The notes under the pieces were generated by a model. It made no database searches. It saw only the letters and a list, made by a program, of their open reading frames with translations, and was not told the origin of the DNA. The position numbers were made by a program, and so were the translations under genes. DNA of 64,000 bases from Polyangiaceae bacterium (GTDB lineage: Bacteria; Myxococcota_A; Polyangia; Polyangiales; Polyangiaceae): positions 1 through 64,000 of the forward strand of contig JAICTZ010000035.1 of the NCBI GenBank assembly GCA_025936115.1, given 5' to 3'. How positions within the stretch are numbered: the first letter of the stretch is position 1; each line of letters begins with the position of its first letter. Shown here piece by piece: positions 26,692 to 37,859 of this stretch.

Positions 26692-27870
26692 TCAGCGCAC
26701 GACGACCAAACAGCAACCGAGCGAGCAGTAATAGGAGGACGGGCACGGATCGAGGCCCGGCCCGCACACCTGGGCGCCACCGTCGCAGGTGTATGCGGGA
26801 GGAGGCGGGGGCGCGCCGCCCGTACCGCCGGTGTCGCTCGAACCGCCCGTTCCGCTCGTGCCGCCCGTGCCGCCGGTATCGCTCGAACCGCCCGTGCCGG
26901 GCGAACCGCCCGTTCCGCTCGTGCCGCCCGTGCCCGTCGTCGGGGGCGTGCAGCTCGCCGGCAGATCCGCCACGGTCTTGCCGGGGCAGAGCTCGCACTC
27001 GCCACAAGTGTTTTCACACTGCGTGTTCTTCGTGCAGCGGGGGCACGCTTTCTCGTCGTCGAGCTGCGAAAGAGAGCACGACGAGACTTCGTAAATGTCG
27101 ATGCTCGAGCCGTCCGCCGCTTGAACCGTGCAGCAGCCGAAGCAGTCACAGCCGTTCGGCGTGCGGGCGCCGCAGAAGTCGACGCAGTACTGCGAGAGGG
27201 TGCAGCTCGGGTCGTCTTGCGCGGTCGTGCCGTAGAGGCAAGACGTGGCGTAGCGGCAGCCGTCGTCACCGGCGCCCGAGTTGCCGTCGAAGAAGCAGTC
27301 TTGCCACTTGGGATCTTGGTTGTCGCCGGGAATGCCGGTCGCGAACGAGCCTTCGTCGTTGTCGAACGGGCCGGTACATTCCGAATCCAGGCCGTCGATG
27401 AAGCCGTCGCCGTCGTTGTCGATGCCGTCGGTGCATTGGGTGGTGCCGAGCGTCGTGCTGCCGGCGGAGCCCGCGGTCGCTCCGCTGCCGCCACTCGCGT
27501 CGGTGCCGCCGGTCGAGGTCGTGCCGCCGGTCGCGCTCGTGCCGCCGCTCGTGTCGTTCGCGCCGCTCGCACCACTCGCGCTGCTGCCACCGGTCGCAGT
27601 AGCGTTGCCGCTCCCGCCGCTCGAGGTTCCTCCTCGATTGCCGGTCGTGCCCGCCGAACCGCCGACGGAACCATCAGCGCCCTGGCCGGCATCCGCGCCG
27701 GTACTACCGGGTGTATGACCCGAAGCACCGGTCGAGCTGCCGCACGCGACGGCCGAGATCGCGGTCGCGAGCGCCAGAAGCGACGCAATGGTGAGCGTGG
27801 ACGAGCGACGCGAGCGCGTGCTCGGGCGAGGGCTTGCAGTGCCGCCGGACGAACGAGTGGAGAGGGTCAT
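26692..27870 (-). CDS. Cys-rich lipoprotein with DNDGDG motif (module 1, first gene)
   Basis: A 392-residue predicted lipoprotein. The ATG at 27870 gives a signal (LTIASLLALATAISAVAC) with the lipobox Cys near residue 40; the frame stays open to 28179 but that part overlaps the upstream gene's region and lacks signal-peptide character. After a Gly/Ser/Thr-rich spacer it has the Cys-rich core shared with its paralogue at 23426-24349: DNDGDGFIDGLDSECTG, FFDGNSGAGDDGC, TPNGCDCFGCC, and a final CSLGCC. A second Gly/Thr repeat region (about residues 310-350) splits the core. It opens the five-gene sigma operon. Confidence 0.78.
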   Translation of the reverse strand: MTLSTRSSGGTASPRPSTRSRRSSTLTIASLLALATAISAVACGSSTGASGHTPGSTGADAGQGADGSVGGSAGTTGNRGGTSSGGSGNATATGGSSASGASGANDTSGGTSATGGTTSTGGTDASGGSGATAGSAGSTTLGTTQCTDGIDNDGDGFIDGLDSECTGPFDNDEGSFATGIPGDNQDPKWQDCFFDGNSGAGDDGCRYATSCLYGTTAQDDPSCTLSQYCVDFCGARTPNGCDCFGCCTVQAADGSSIDIYEVSSCSLSQLDDEKACPRCTKNTQCENTCGECELCPGKTVADLPASCTPPTTGTGGTSGTGGSPGTGGSSDTGGTGGTSGTGGSSDTGGTGGAPPPPPAYTCDGGAQVCGPGLDPCPSSYYCSLGCCLVVVR

Positions 27871-27954
27871 CGTGGGAGTCAGTGGTACGGCTCGTCCGTT
27901 TTTATGAATAAGCGCCAAAGTTGTTCGGTTGGCCGCCCTGGCAAAACCTTCCTT

Positions 27955-27973
27955 CCCCGCTGCGCACGCGGGG
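27955..27973 (-). terminator. GC-rich hairpin after the debranching-enzyme gene
   Basis: CCCCGC (27955-27960) and GCGGGG (27968-27973) pair around a 7-base loop, 22 bp past the stop of the debranching enzyme on the minus strand. Downstream on that strand comes AAGGAAGGTTTT, a short T-run. It is a reasonable terminator between that operon and the sigma operon. Confidence 0.5.
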
Positions 27974-27994
27974 TGCAGGTAGGACAAGGTGGTT

Positions 27995-30004
27995 CTAGCT
28001 GCCGAGCTCGACGAGGGCGCGCAAGATCTCTGCGACAGCCGTCGCCTGCGCGGGACACGCGCGCGGTCGAAACGGCTCGTCGCCGTCCGAGAGCTGCGCG
28101 AGCTGGCCAAAGAGCGGCCCGCTGTCGACGACATGCTCGAGCAGGCGCACGAGCTCGTCGCGACCCTGCGGTTCGTCACCCCAGCGCTGGTGCGCCGCCC
28201 GCGCGTAATGGCCGAGCAGGTGCGTCCAGGCCGTCCCCTGGTGGTACGCGAACTCGCGCTCGGCGAGGTTACCGCCGAAGTGACCCATGTAGCGCGCGTC
28301 CTGCGGGGAGAGACTGCGCACGCCTTGGGGCGTCAGTAGCTCCGACTGCACGCGCCGCAGGATGGCCTCGGCTTGCCAATCCTCGAACAAGGTCGGATCG
28401 ACGGCGAGCGCCGTGAGCGCGTTCGGGCGCACGCTCGCGTCCGCCCACGCGTCGGCGCGGTCGCGTGCCTCGCTCACGCAGTCGTAGGGATAGTCGGTTT
28501 CGTCGCACCAGAAGCGGGAGCGGAACGCATTGCGGGCTCGATTGGCGGCGGCGTTCGCGCGCGCCGCGAGCGCGTCGTGCCCGTAAAAGCTCGCGAGCGT
28601 CGCGAGCAGATCCGCGCCGCGCGTGAAGAGCGCCTGGTGTTCGACGGCGATGCCGGGGCGCGGTGTGACGGGCTTGCCGTTCACCTGCGCGTCCATCCAC
28701 GTGAGCGCGACGGCGGGGTCGCTCGTCACGAGCAGGCCGTCGGACGAGCACCAGACGAACCGGCGCAAGCGGCGGCTCGTGAAACGCAAGAATGCACGCG
28801 TGAGCGCGGGAAACACCGTTTCCGCGATGAAACGGTCGCGTGGACCGCGCCGCGCCAAGAGCAAGCGCGTCGTCTCGAACAGCCAGAGCGTCGCATCGGG
28901 CAAGGGACGCGCGCGCCGCACGCCGGGCCGCGGCACGATCGCCGGCAAGAGACCACCACGCTGATGCCTGAGCAACGCGCCGAGCACGCTTTCCGCGCGC
29001 TCGAGTTGCTCGCGCGCGAGGAGCAGGCCGGGCAGCGCCAGGATCGAATCTCGCACGTAAAAATCGTGGCTCGGATAGCCCGCCGCGATGCAGGGCGGAT
29101 CGCGCGCGTCGAGACAGAACTGCTCGGCCGCGACGCTGAGCACGCGCACGGCGTTGGAACGCGTGGGACCCAAATCTTGGCGCCGCAGAAAATCCGCAGC
29201 TTCCTGCACGATCGTCGCGGGTGCTGCGTCGAGCGGTGCGCCGACCGACACCCCGACGTGGCTCGTCTTGCCGGGTTCGAGCTGAAGCTCGAACACGCCG
29301 GGGGTCCACATGTCCTCCTGAAAGGCGAGCCCGTCGGCGCGATCCTCGAGGTACTCGAATCGTCGCCACCAGTCGGGCGAACCCATGAACACCCCGTCGT
29401 GGACGAAGTGCACGGGCGGGAGCGCGGGGACGGGCCGGAGCTCGACGGCGCCGGGCCGGAGCGTCACGACCTGCATCATGCCGCCGTGCTCGTTCATGAG
29501 GGCGTCGACCGGCCTGAGCGGCATCAACGGACGAATGCTGATCTTCGCCGGGGTCCGCCCGTACCAGGTGTAGCTCCAGACCGAGGCGTTGCGGCCGCGC
29601 GCGAGACACACCGTGCGTTCGAGGGTGTGCGCGCCCAGGCGGTAGGTCCAGCGTGGAATCGGGTCCATCGCGAAGTACTCGAGCAGCCGATAGCCGAGCG
29701 TCGGGGCGACGTTCGGGAACTGATGCGTCGAAAGTCGATAGGTGCGGCGATCGTCTTCGATGTGCACGGTCGTGTCGCCGTGACTCACGATGACGTGCCG
29801 TCCGAGGGGCGCCGGCAGCATCGCGACGAACGCGCCGTGATGGCGCCGCGTGTGCATGAGCGGCACCGTGCTCATGGCGTAAGCTCCCGCTCCGTTCGTG
29901 TGCAGCCACTCGCGCTCGCCGGGCGCAAGCTCTCCGGCCAGCTGCACGACGGGCCACGGGCCGCCCTTCGACGGTTTCCACGCCGCTTTTTCTCGGCCCT
30001 TCAC
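27995..30004 (-). CDS. amylo-alpha-1,6-glucosidase (glycogen debranching enzyme-type)
   Basis: A 669-residue cytoplasmic protein of the archaeal/bacterial debranching-enzyme family (GH133-like). It starts with the conserved N-terminal domain (WLHTNGAGAYAMSTVPLMHT, HHGAFVAM). The C-terminal (alpha/alpha)6 barrel contains the family segment CIAAGYPSHDFYVRDSILAL, with the conserved Arg-Asp pair, and YHQGTAWTHLLGHYARA near the end. It removes alpha-1,6 branches of glycogen-like glucans. The start codon overlaps the aroE stop by 4 bp, so it belongs to an xseA-aroE-debranching-enzyme unit, an unexpected partnership. The usual G-R-D motif reads V-R-D here, so specificity may differ. Confidence 0.85.
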   Translation of the reverse strand: MKGREKAAWKPSKGGPWPVVQLAGELAPGEREWLHTNGAGAYAMSTVPLMHTRRHHGAFVAMLPAPLGRHVIVSHGDTTVHIEDDRRTYRLSTHQFPNVAPTLGYRLLEYFAMDPIPRWTYRLGAHTLERTVCLARGRNASVWSYTWYGRTPAKISIRPLMPLRPVDALMNEHGGMMQVVTLRPGAVELRPVPALPPVHFVHDGVFMGSPDWWRRFEYLEDRADGLAFQEDMWTPGVFELQLEPGKTSHVGVSVGAPLDAAPATIVQEAADFLRRQDLGPTRSNAVRVLSVAAEQFCLDARDPPCIAAGYPSHDFYVRDSILALPGLLLAREQLERAESVLGALLRHQRGGLLPAIVPRPGVRRARPLPDATLWLFETTRLLLARRGPRDRFIAETVFPALTRAFLRFTSRRLRRFVWCSSDGLLVTSDPAVALTWMDAQVNGKPVTPRPGIAVEHQALFTRGADLLATLASFYGHDALAARANAAANRARNAFRSRFWCDETDYPYDCVSEARDRADAWADASVRPNALTALAVDPTLFEDWQAEAILRRVQSELLTPQGVRSLSPQDARYMGHFGGNLAEREFAYHQGTAWTHLLGHYARAAHQRWGDEPQGRDELVRLLEHVVDSGPLFGQLAQLSDGDEPFRPRACPAQATAVAEILRALVELGS

Positions 30005-30879
30005 GTGCTCCTCCGCGAGAGCTCGGTCTCGGCCGCGCGCCGCATCGCAGCGCGATCGGGTTCGGCGCCGAGCCAGAGCGCGAACGCGAACGCTGCCTGT
30101 CCGACGAGCATTCCGAGTCCACCGCGCGCCGGCAGCGCATGCGCACGTGCCGCCCGTAAAAAGTCCGTGTCTGCGGGGTTATAGACGAGGTCGTACGCGA
30201 GCGTGCGGCGCCCGAGCCGAGCCCACGGCACGACCGCGGCGACGGAGCTCCCCGGCCCCGCGCCGTGCATGCCCGCGCTCGTCGCCTGCACGATGACGTC
30301 CGCGCCCGCGGCGAAGTCGCCGAGCTCGTTCGAATCGGGATCGGGCCAAGCCACGAGCATCGCGCCGAGCCGACCAAAGTCCTCCGCCCCGGGCCACGCG
30401 TCACGCGAAATCTTCGCATCGAAACGCCGCCCCGAGACGGCAATCTCCCGCGCGCCGAGCCGGCCGAGTGCCGCCACGGCAGCGAGCGCCGCGCCACCGC
30501 TGCCGAGCACGAGCCCTTTGCCGGGCGTGGCCACCTGTTCGGCGATCTCGCGAGCGAGCGCCGGCACGTCGGTGTTGTAGGCGACTATCTCACCCGTAGG
30601 CGAGCGCACGAGCACGTTCGCCGCACCCACGTCGGACGCGCTCGCGTCGGCGCGATCCGCGAGCTTCAGCGCCTCGCGCTTCCAGGGGATGGTCACGTTC
30701 GCACCAGCGATAGTGCCGCCACGGAGCTCGGCGCAGGCCGCGGCGAGCGTCTCGAGGTCCGGAGCGTCGAAGAGCTCGTAGCGATGGGGCAAGCCGAGCG
30801 CTGCGTACGCCGCGTGGTGGATCGCGGGTGACAACGAATGGGCCACGGGATGCCCGAGGAGAACGAAGCGGAGACTCAC
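30001..30879 (-). CDS. aroE: shikimate dehydrogenase
   Basis: A 292-residue enzyme that reduces 3-dehydroshikimate with NADPH in the aromatic amino-acid pathway. Motifs: the substrate-binding SLSPAIHHAAY near the start, ANVTIPWKREAL with the catalytic Lys, AYNTDVPAL with the catalytic Asp, and the NADP loop LVLGSGGAALAAVAALG. The C-terminal GMLVGQAAFAFALW is the usual family ending. The start is GTG at 30879, overlapping the xseA stop codon as GTGA; the frame continues open upstream through xseA but that part is not aroE. Confidence 0.92.
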   Translation of the reverse strand: MSLRFVLLGHPVAHSLSPAIHHAAYAALGLPHRYELFDAPDLETLAAACAELRGGTIAGANVTIPWKREALKLADRADASASDVGAANVLVRSPTGEIVAYNTDVPALAREIAEQVATPGKGLVLGSGGAALAAVAALGRLGAREIAVSGRRFDAKISRDAWPGAEDFGRLGAMLVAWPDPDSNELGDFAAGADVIVQATSAGMHGAGPGSSVAAVVPWARLGRRTLAYDLVYNPADTDFLRAARAHALPARGGLGMLVGQAAFAFALWLGAEPDRAAMRRAAETELSRRST

Positions 30880-32249
30880 TTGGCGGCTTCCGCTGCGTCC
30901 GTCACCGTGGTCACGCGGGCCGCAAATCGGCCGCGGCCGCGGCCGAGGCGTACGGCGATCTCCTCCCCCGGAGTTACTTCGCTTGCGCGACGTAGCGCGC
31001 GACCGTCCGCTTTGGTGGCGATGGCGTAGCCGCGCGAAAGTACGGTGAGGGGCGAGAGCGCGTCGAGTCGTCCGGCACGCTCTGCCAGCTCCGAGCGACA
31101 GCGACTCAAGCGGCGCGCTTCCGCGGCGTGGAGTCGCACGGCGAGCGGCCCGAGCTCGGTGCGCGCGCGTCCAATCACGTTTTGCGGATGGCGACTCGCG
31201 AGCCGGCGTTCGAGCGCCACCGTGCGCGCGCGCTGCACCTGCACCTGCCGTTCGATGCGCCGTCGCAGCCGCTCGCGGAGCTCGTCGAGCTCCTGCTGCC
31301 GCTCGATCAAGATGAAGCGCGGATCGCCGAGCGACGCGCGCAGGTGCGAGAGGTTTGCGCGCGCGAGCTCGAGCCGGGAGCGCTGGGCGCGTAGCAGAAC
31401 CAGCCTCTGGCGCGCGAGCGCGTCGCGCCGCGCGCGGCCGTCGGGCACGACGAGCTCGGCGGCTTGTGACGGCGTTGCCGCGCGGACGTCGGCGGCGAGA
31501 TCGGTGAGCGTCACGTCGATTTCGTGACCGACGGCGCTCACGACCGGCACGCGAAAGCGCGCCACGCGCCGCACGACACGCTCGTCGTTGAACGCCAACA
31601 AATCCTCGCCCGAACCGCCGCCGCGCCCCACGATCGCAACGTCGAGCCCGGGGTAACGCTCGAGCAAATCGAGCGCCTGCACGATGCTCTCGGGCGCGGC
31701 GTCGCCCTGCACTTGGGCGGGCGCGAGCACGAGCCGCACGCCGCCGCGCCGAAACGCCACGCTGCGGATGTCGTGAAACGCGGCGCCGTGAGCGCTCGTC
31801 ACCACGCCGACGACGCGCGGGTCGCCCGGTAGCGTACGTTTGCGCTCGGGCGCAAAGAGTCCCTCGGCGAGCAGCCGTTGCTTCAGCGCTTCGAGCGCTT
31901 CGAGCAGCGCGCCCTTGCCTGCCGTGCGCGCGAAGTTGCCGACGAGCTGCATCCGGCCGCGCGGCGCCCACACCGTCGCGCGCCCCCAGAGCTGAAGGCG
32001 CGTGCCCTCCACCAAGTGCTTCTTGGCTCGCTGGGCGTCGAAGCGATACATCACGCAATCGATGACGGCGTCCTCACGCTCGTCCTTCAAACAGAAGTAC
32101 GCGTGCCCACTCGCCGCGAGCTTGAGCGAGGTGACCTCTCCCTCGACCCAATAACTCCCCGACGCCGACTCGACGGCTCGGCGCAATCGGCGGTCGAGTT
32201 CCGCAACGGTAACGACTTCGGCCCCGCTCACGGCGCGCGTGAATAGCAT
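30876..32249 (-). CDS. xseA: exodeoxyribonuclease VII large subunit
   Basis: A 457-residue protein, the usual family length. The N-terminal OB-fold is visible (SYWVEGEVTSLKLAASGHAY, then LWGRATVWAPRGRMQLVG). The catalytic core has PRVVGVVTSAHGAAFHDI and AIVGRGGGSGEDLLAFND, and the C-terminal part is a long coiled coil. With XseB it degrades single-stranded DNA to oligonucleotides. The ATG at 32249 was chosen because it places the OB-fold at the N-terminus; an in-frame start at 32627 would enter the divergent accC gene. No xseB is seen next to it; aroE overlaps downstream. Confidence 0.92.
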   Translation of the reverse strand: MLFTRAVSGAEVVTVAELDRRLRRAVESASGSYWVEGEVTSLKLAASGHAYFCLKDEREDAVIDCVMYRFDAQRAKKHLVEGTRLQLWGRATVWAPRGRMQLVGNFARTAGKGALLEALEALKQRLLAEGLFAPERKRTLPGDPRVVGVVTSAHGAAFHDIRSVAFRRGGVRLVLAPAQVQGDAAPESIVQALDLLERYPGLDVAIVGRGGGSGEDLLAFNDERVVRRVARFRVPVVSAVGHEIDVTLTDLAADVRAATPSQAAELVVPDGRARRDALARQRLVLLRAQRSRLELARANLSHLRASLGDPRFILIERQQELDELRERLRRRIERQVQVQRARTVALERRLASRHPQNVIGRARTELGPLAVRLHAAEARRLSRCRSELAERAGRLDALSPLTVLSRGYAIATKADGRALRRASEVTPGEEIAVRLGRGRGRFAARVTTVTDAAEAAK

Positions 32250-32396
32250 GACCTTTGCCGTTGCCGCGTCACGGTTGCGTCCGATTCGAACCGGCGCGGC
32301 TAACCGCCCGACATCAAACGGATATTGTTCTCCAATTCCAGGGCAGCGACGACAGTTCCCAGGTAGCGACCTGCATCGTACTAGCCTCGCACGCGC

Positions 32397-33887
32397 ATGT
32401 TCCGGAAGGTGCTGATCGCCAACCGCGGCGAAATTGCAGTCCGCATCGCCCGGACGCTGCGCGAGCTCGGCGTCGGCAGCGTCGCCGTCTACACGGAACC
32501 CGATCGGGGTGCCCTGCACGTGCAACGCGCCGATGAAGCGGTCGCGCTCGGGGCCGACCCGCGAGCCTATTTGGACGCTGAACGGCTCATCGAGACTGCA
32601 CGGCGAACCGGCTGCGACGCGCTGCACCCGGGCTACGGCTTCCTCTCCGAAAACGCAGACTTCGCCGAGCTCTGCGCGGCGCGCGGCGTGGAGTTCGTCG
32701 GCCCGCCGCCGAGCGCGATTCGCGCGATGGGCTCGAAGCAGCGAGCGCGCGCGGCCATGGCCGCCGCCGGCGTTCCCATCGTACCGGGCGGCAACGCCGG
32801 CTCACTCGAAGAAGCGAAAGCCACGGCAGCCGCCGTGGGGTACCCGGTCATGGTCAAGGCCACCGACGGCGGGGGCGGCAAAGGCATGCGCCTCTGCGAG
32901 CGCGAAACGGAGCTCGCGAGCGCGCTCGAGCGCACGCGTAGCGAAGCCGAGAAGGCCTTCGGCAACGGCGACGTCTACATCGAGAAAGCGCTCGTCGAGC
33001 CACGGCACGTCGAGGTGCAAGTGCTCGGCGACCGCGAAGGACGCCTCGTGCACCTGTTCGAGCGCGACTGTTCGCTCCAGCGCCGGCATCAGAAGATCGT
33101 AGAAGAAACGCCTTGCCCCGTGCTCGAGCCCGCGACGCGCGAGGCGCTCTGCGCCGTGGCCGTGCAGGGCGCAAGCTCGCTCGGCTACTACTCGGCGGGC
33201 ACCTTCGAGTTTTTGCTCGATCGCAGCGGGAGCTTCTACTTTCTCGAGATGAACACGCGCTTGCAGGTCGAGCATCCCGTGACCGAGCTCGTCACGGGCA
33301 CGGACCTCGTGCGTGAAATGCTGTGCATCGCGGCCGGCGAGCGACTCACGCTCGAACCCGCCGCGCGGGGCGTGGCGATCGAAGCGCGGATTTGCGCCGA
33401 AGATCCGGCGCGCGGCTTCGTGCCGAGCCCGGGCGTGATCGAAGAGCTCGTCGCCGCGGCGGGACCGGGCGTGCGCGACGACAGCGGCGTCTTCGCGGGC
33501 GCGACGGTCAGCCCCAACTACGATCCTTTGCTCGCCAAGCTCTCGGTCTGGGCGCCCGATCGACCTCGAGCGCTCGCGCGGCTCAGGCGCGCGCTCGGCG
33601 AATACGTCGTCGTCGGCATCCAGACGAACCTCGCCTTCCTCGAGCGGCTGATCGCGACGCCTGAAGTCGCCGCGGGCCGTTACGACACGGGCTTCGTGGA
33701 ACGACGCGCCGCCGAGCTCACCGCCGTGAAACCGTACGCGGACGCAGACGTATTGCTCGCCGCCGCAGCCGTCGCGGCTTCACTCGACGAAGGCCGCACC
33801 GCTCGGAACGGCGAGTCACGCGCCGACGACGCCGTGTCGCCGTGGGTCGCCGTCGACCGCGCCGCGCGACTCGGACGCTCGACTTGA
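32397..33887 (+). CDS. accC: biotin carboxylase subunit of an acyl-CoA carboxylase
   Basis: A 496-residue protein with the complete ATP-grasp biotin carboxylase fold: N-terminal FRKVLIANRGEIAVRIARTL, ATP-binding KATDGGGGKGMRL, EKALVEPRHVEVQVLGD, the catalytic ERDCSLQRRHQKIVEE, and EMNTRLQVEHPVTELVTG. It carboxylates biotin on a carrier protein using ATP and bicarbonate. The C-terminus adds about 50 residues past the usual end and carries no biotin-attachment AMKM motif, so a separate carrier is needed; none is adjacent. It is divergent from xseA across 147 bp. It could equally serve a propionyl- or other acyl-CoA carboxylase. Confidence 0.87.
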   Translation: MFRKVLIANRGEIAVRIARTLRELGVGSVAVYTEPDRGALHVQRADEAVALGADPRAYLDAERLIETARRTGCDALHPGYGFLSENADFAELCAARGVEFVGPPPSAIRAMGSKQRARAAMAAAGVPIVPGGNAGSLEEAKATAAAVGYPVMVKATDGGGGKGMRLCERETELASALERTRSEAEKAFGNGDVYIEKALVEPRHVEVQVLGDREGRLVHLFERDCSLQRRHQKIVEETPCPVLEPATREALCAVAVQGASSLGYYSAGTFEFLLDRSGSFYFLEMNTRLQVEHPVTELVTGTDLVREMLCIAAGERLTLEPAARGVAIEARICAEDPARGFVPSPGVIEELVAAAGPGVRDDSGVFAGATVSPNYDPLLAKLSVWAPDRPRALARLRRALGEYVVVGIQTNLAFLERLIATPEVAAGRYDTGFVERRAAELTAVKPYADADVLLAAAAVAASLDEGRTARNGESRADDAVSPWVAVDRAARLGRST

Positions 33888-33914
33888 GGACGTTAACCGC
33901 TCGACTCGAGGACC
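33877..33914. repeat. imperfect direct repeat of 22-bp period across the accC stop
   Basis: Two 16-bp copies (33877-33892 and 33899-33914) share 14 bases and start 22 bp apart. The first copy spans the accC stop codon. It matches the pattern at 20278-20312 and 39387-39423. Confidence 0.6.
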
Positions 33915-33930
33915 GCAGCACGCCGCCGCG

Positions 33931-35001
33931 TCAGATCTTCCGAAACTCTTCGACGAACTCCCAATCGGCGATGAGGTGCTTTTTCAAGAGCAGGGCGAGG
34001 AGCGCGGCGAAGAGCGGTTCCCAGCGCGCTTGCTCGCCGAGGATTTCGCTCGCGTCGGCGCCGTGGGTCACCGCTCGCAGCGCGGCCACGAGATCACGCG
34101 CCGTGAGCGCACCGCCGCTTTCGTCGGGATCGCGGCCCTGCGGGCGCGGGATGGCGTCACGCTCGGTCTCCTTCGGCGGGCGCGAGGTCCGCGCGGGCAG
34201 ATTCACGCGGGTGCCGTCGAGCAAGGTGAGCGTCACCATGCGGCGGCCCGGACGGCGCGCGGGCGCGGGCATCGAAACTTCGCGCGCCTCGATCGTCGGC
34301 GAGCTGTCGGGCGGTGGCTCGTCCGAGCCCACGTCCCCCGGCGGCAACGTCGAGAGCTCGGCGCTCGGCGGATCGGGCGTGATGCTGACGGCCGGCACGC
34401 CGAACGTCGGGGTCCGCGCGGCCGGCGGCAGCGGTTCGGCGGCGGGCTCGGGAGGGACCGGCTTGACCGAGGCAGCACGCCGCACGGGCGCCCCCGGTGC
34501 AATCGAGGCCGCGTGGGCCACGTCGTCCTCGGTCAGCATTTCCCCCTGCTCCGAGCTCGACGGGTAGTAGGCGCGAATCGCGGCGCGAATGTCGGAAGGC
34601 GGCGCGATCATCGTCCGCACCGGCAGGCCCGAGAACTCGGCCACCGCAACGACCGCGGCTTCGTTCGTCGGGTCGTCCATGGCGATGTACAAAGTTTCCC
34701 CGTAGCCGCGCACGCGTCGCACGAAGATCGGGATCAAACAGTGCTGCTCGGCGAGCTCTTCCGGCACGAGATCGAGGAGCTGGCGAGAAAAATCGATGTG
34801 GTAGAGCGACACCCAAGGGACGCTGAGCTGCTGGCTCAAAATTTGAGTCAGTTGCGTCTCGGTGACGAGTCCGCGCTCGACGAGCAGCTTGCCGAGCCGC
34901 CGGCCGTCACCTTGCTGAGCGGTGAGCACGGCCTCGACCTTGTCGCGCGAAATGATGTGCGCGCTGACCAAAAGGTCCCCCAAGCGGACGCGGCCGGACA
35001 T
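33931..35001 (-). CDS. MshEN-domain (type II/IV secretion ATPase N-domain) protein without ATPase
   Basis: A 356-residue protein. Residues ~1-155 match the GspE/PilB N-terminal (MshEN) fold: RLGDLLVSAHIISRDKVEAV, GRRLGKLLVERGLVTETQL and LSQQLSVPWVSLYHIDF, domains that in some proteins bind cyclic di-GMP. A disordered Pro-rich linker follows, then a conserved ~55-residue C-terminal module with LLALLLKKHLIADWEFVEEF. There is no Walker motif, so it is not a secretion ATPase. The ATG at 35001 begins the first helix; a longer in-frame start lies within the divergent kinase gene. Possible role: nucleotide-sensing adaptor. Confidence 0.72.
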   Translation of the reverse strand: MSGRVRLGDLLVSAHIISRDKVEAVLTAQQGDGRRLGKLLVERGLVTETQLTQILSQQLSVPWVSLYHIDFSRQLLDLVPEELAEQHCLIPIFVRRVRGYGETLYIAMDDPTNEAAVVAVAEFSGLPVRTMIAPPSDIRAAIRAYYPSSSEQGEMLTEDDVAHAASIAPGAPVRRAASVKPVPPEPAAEPLPPAARTPTFGVPAVSITPDPPSAELSTLPPGDVGSDEPPPDSSPTIEAREVSMPAPARRPGRRMVTLTLLDGTRVNLPARTSRPPKETERDAIPRPQGRDPDESGGALTARDLVAALRAVTHGADASEILGEQARWEPLFAALLALLLKKHLIADWEFVEEFRKI

Positions 35002-35154
35002 GCTGAACGAGCAAGCTACTGCATTTCGAGCCGCCCGAGGCCCAAACTCGAAGTTTTTGACTGCTTTGGGTGATGTTTCGGCTCCAAAGCGCGCCTCACG
35101 CGAGAGTCGTGCCCGCGGGCGCCGGATAGAATAACCTTTCTCGAACCCCGGGTC

Positions 35155-37832
<2,678 letters not shown>

Positions 37833-37833
<1 letters not shown>

Positions 37834-37848
37834 CGCTGCCGCCAGCGC
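37833..37848. terminator. short hairpin between convergent genes
   Basis: GCGCTG (37833-37838) pairs with CAGCGC (37843-37848) around a CCGC loop, beginning at the last base of the kinase stop codon and lying 12 bp before the end of the convergent Uma2 gene. It has no T-tract. Confidence 0.35.
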
Positions 37849-37859
37849 GAGCCGCTAGT

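Noticed and set aside
32250..32627. Longer xseA reading from ATG 32627
   Set aside because: It would run into the divergent accC gene; the OB-fold starts at the ATG at 32249.
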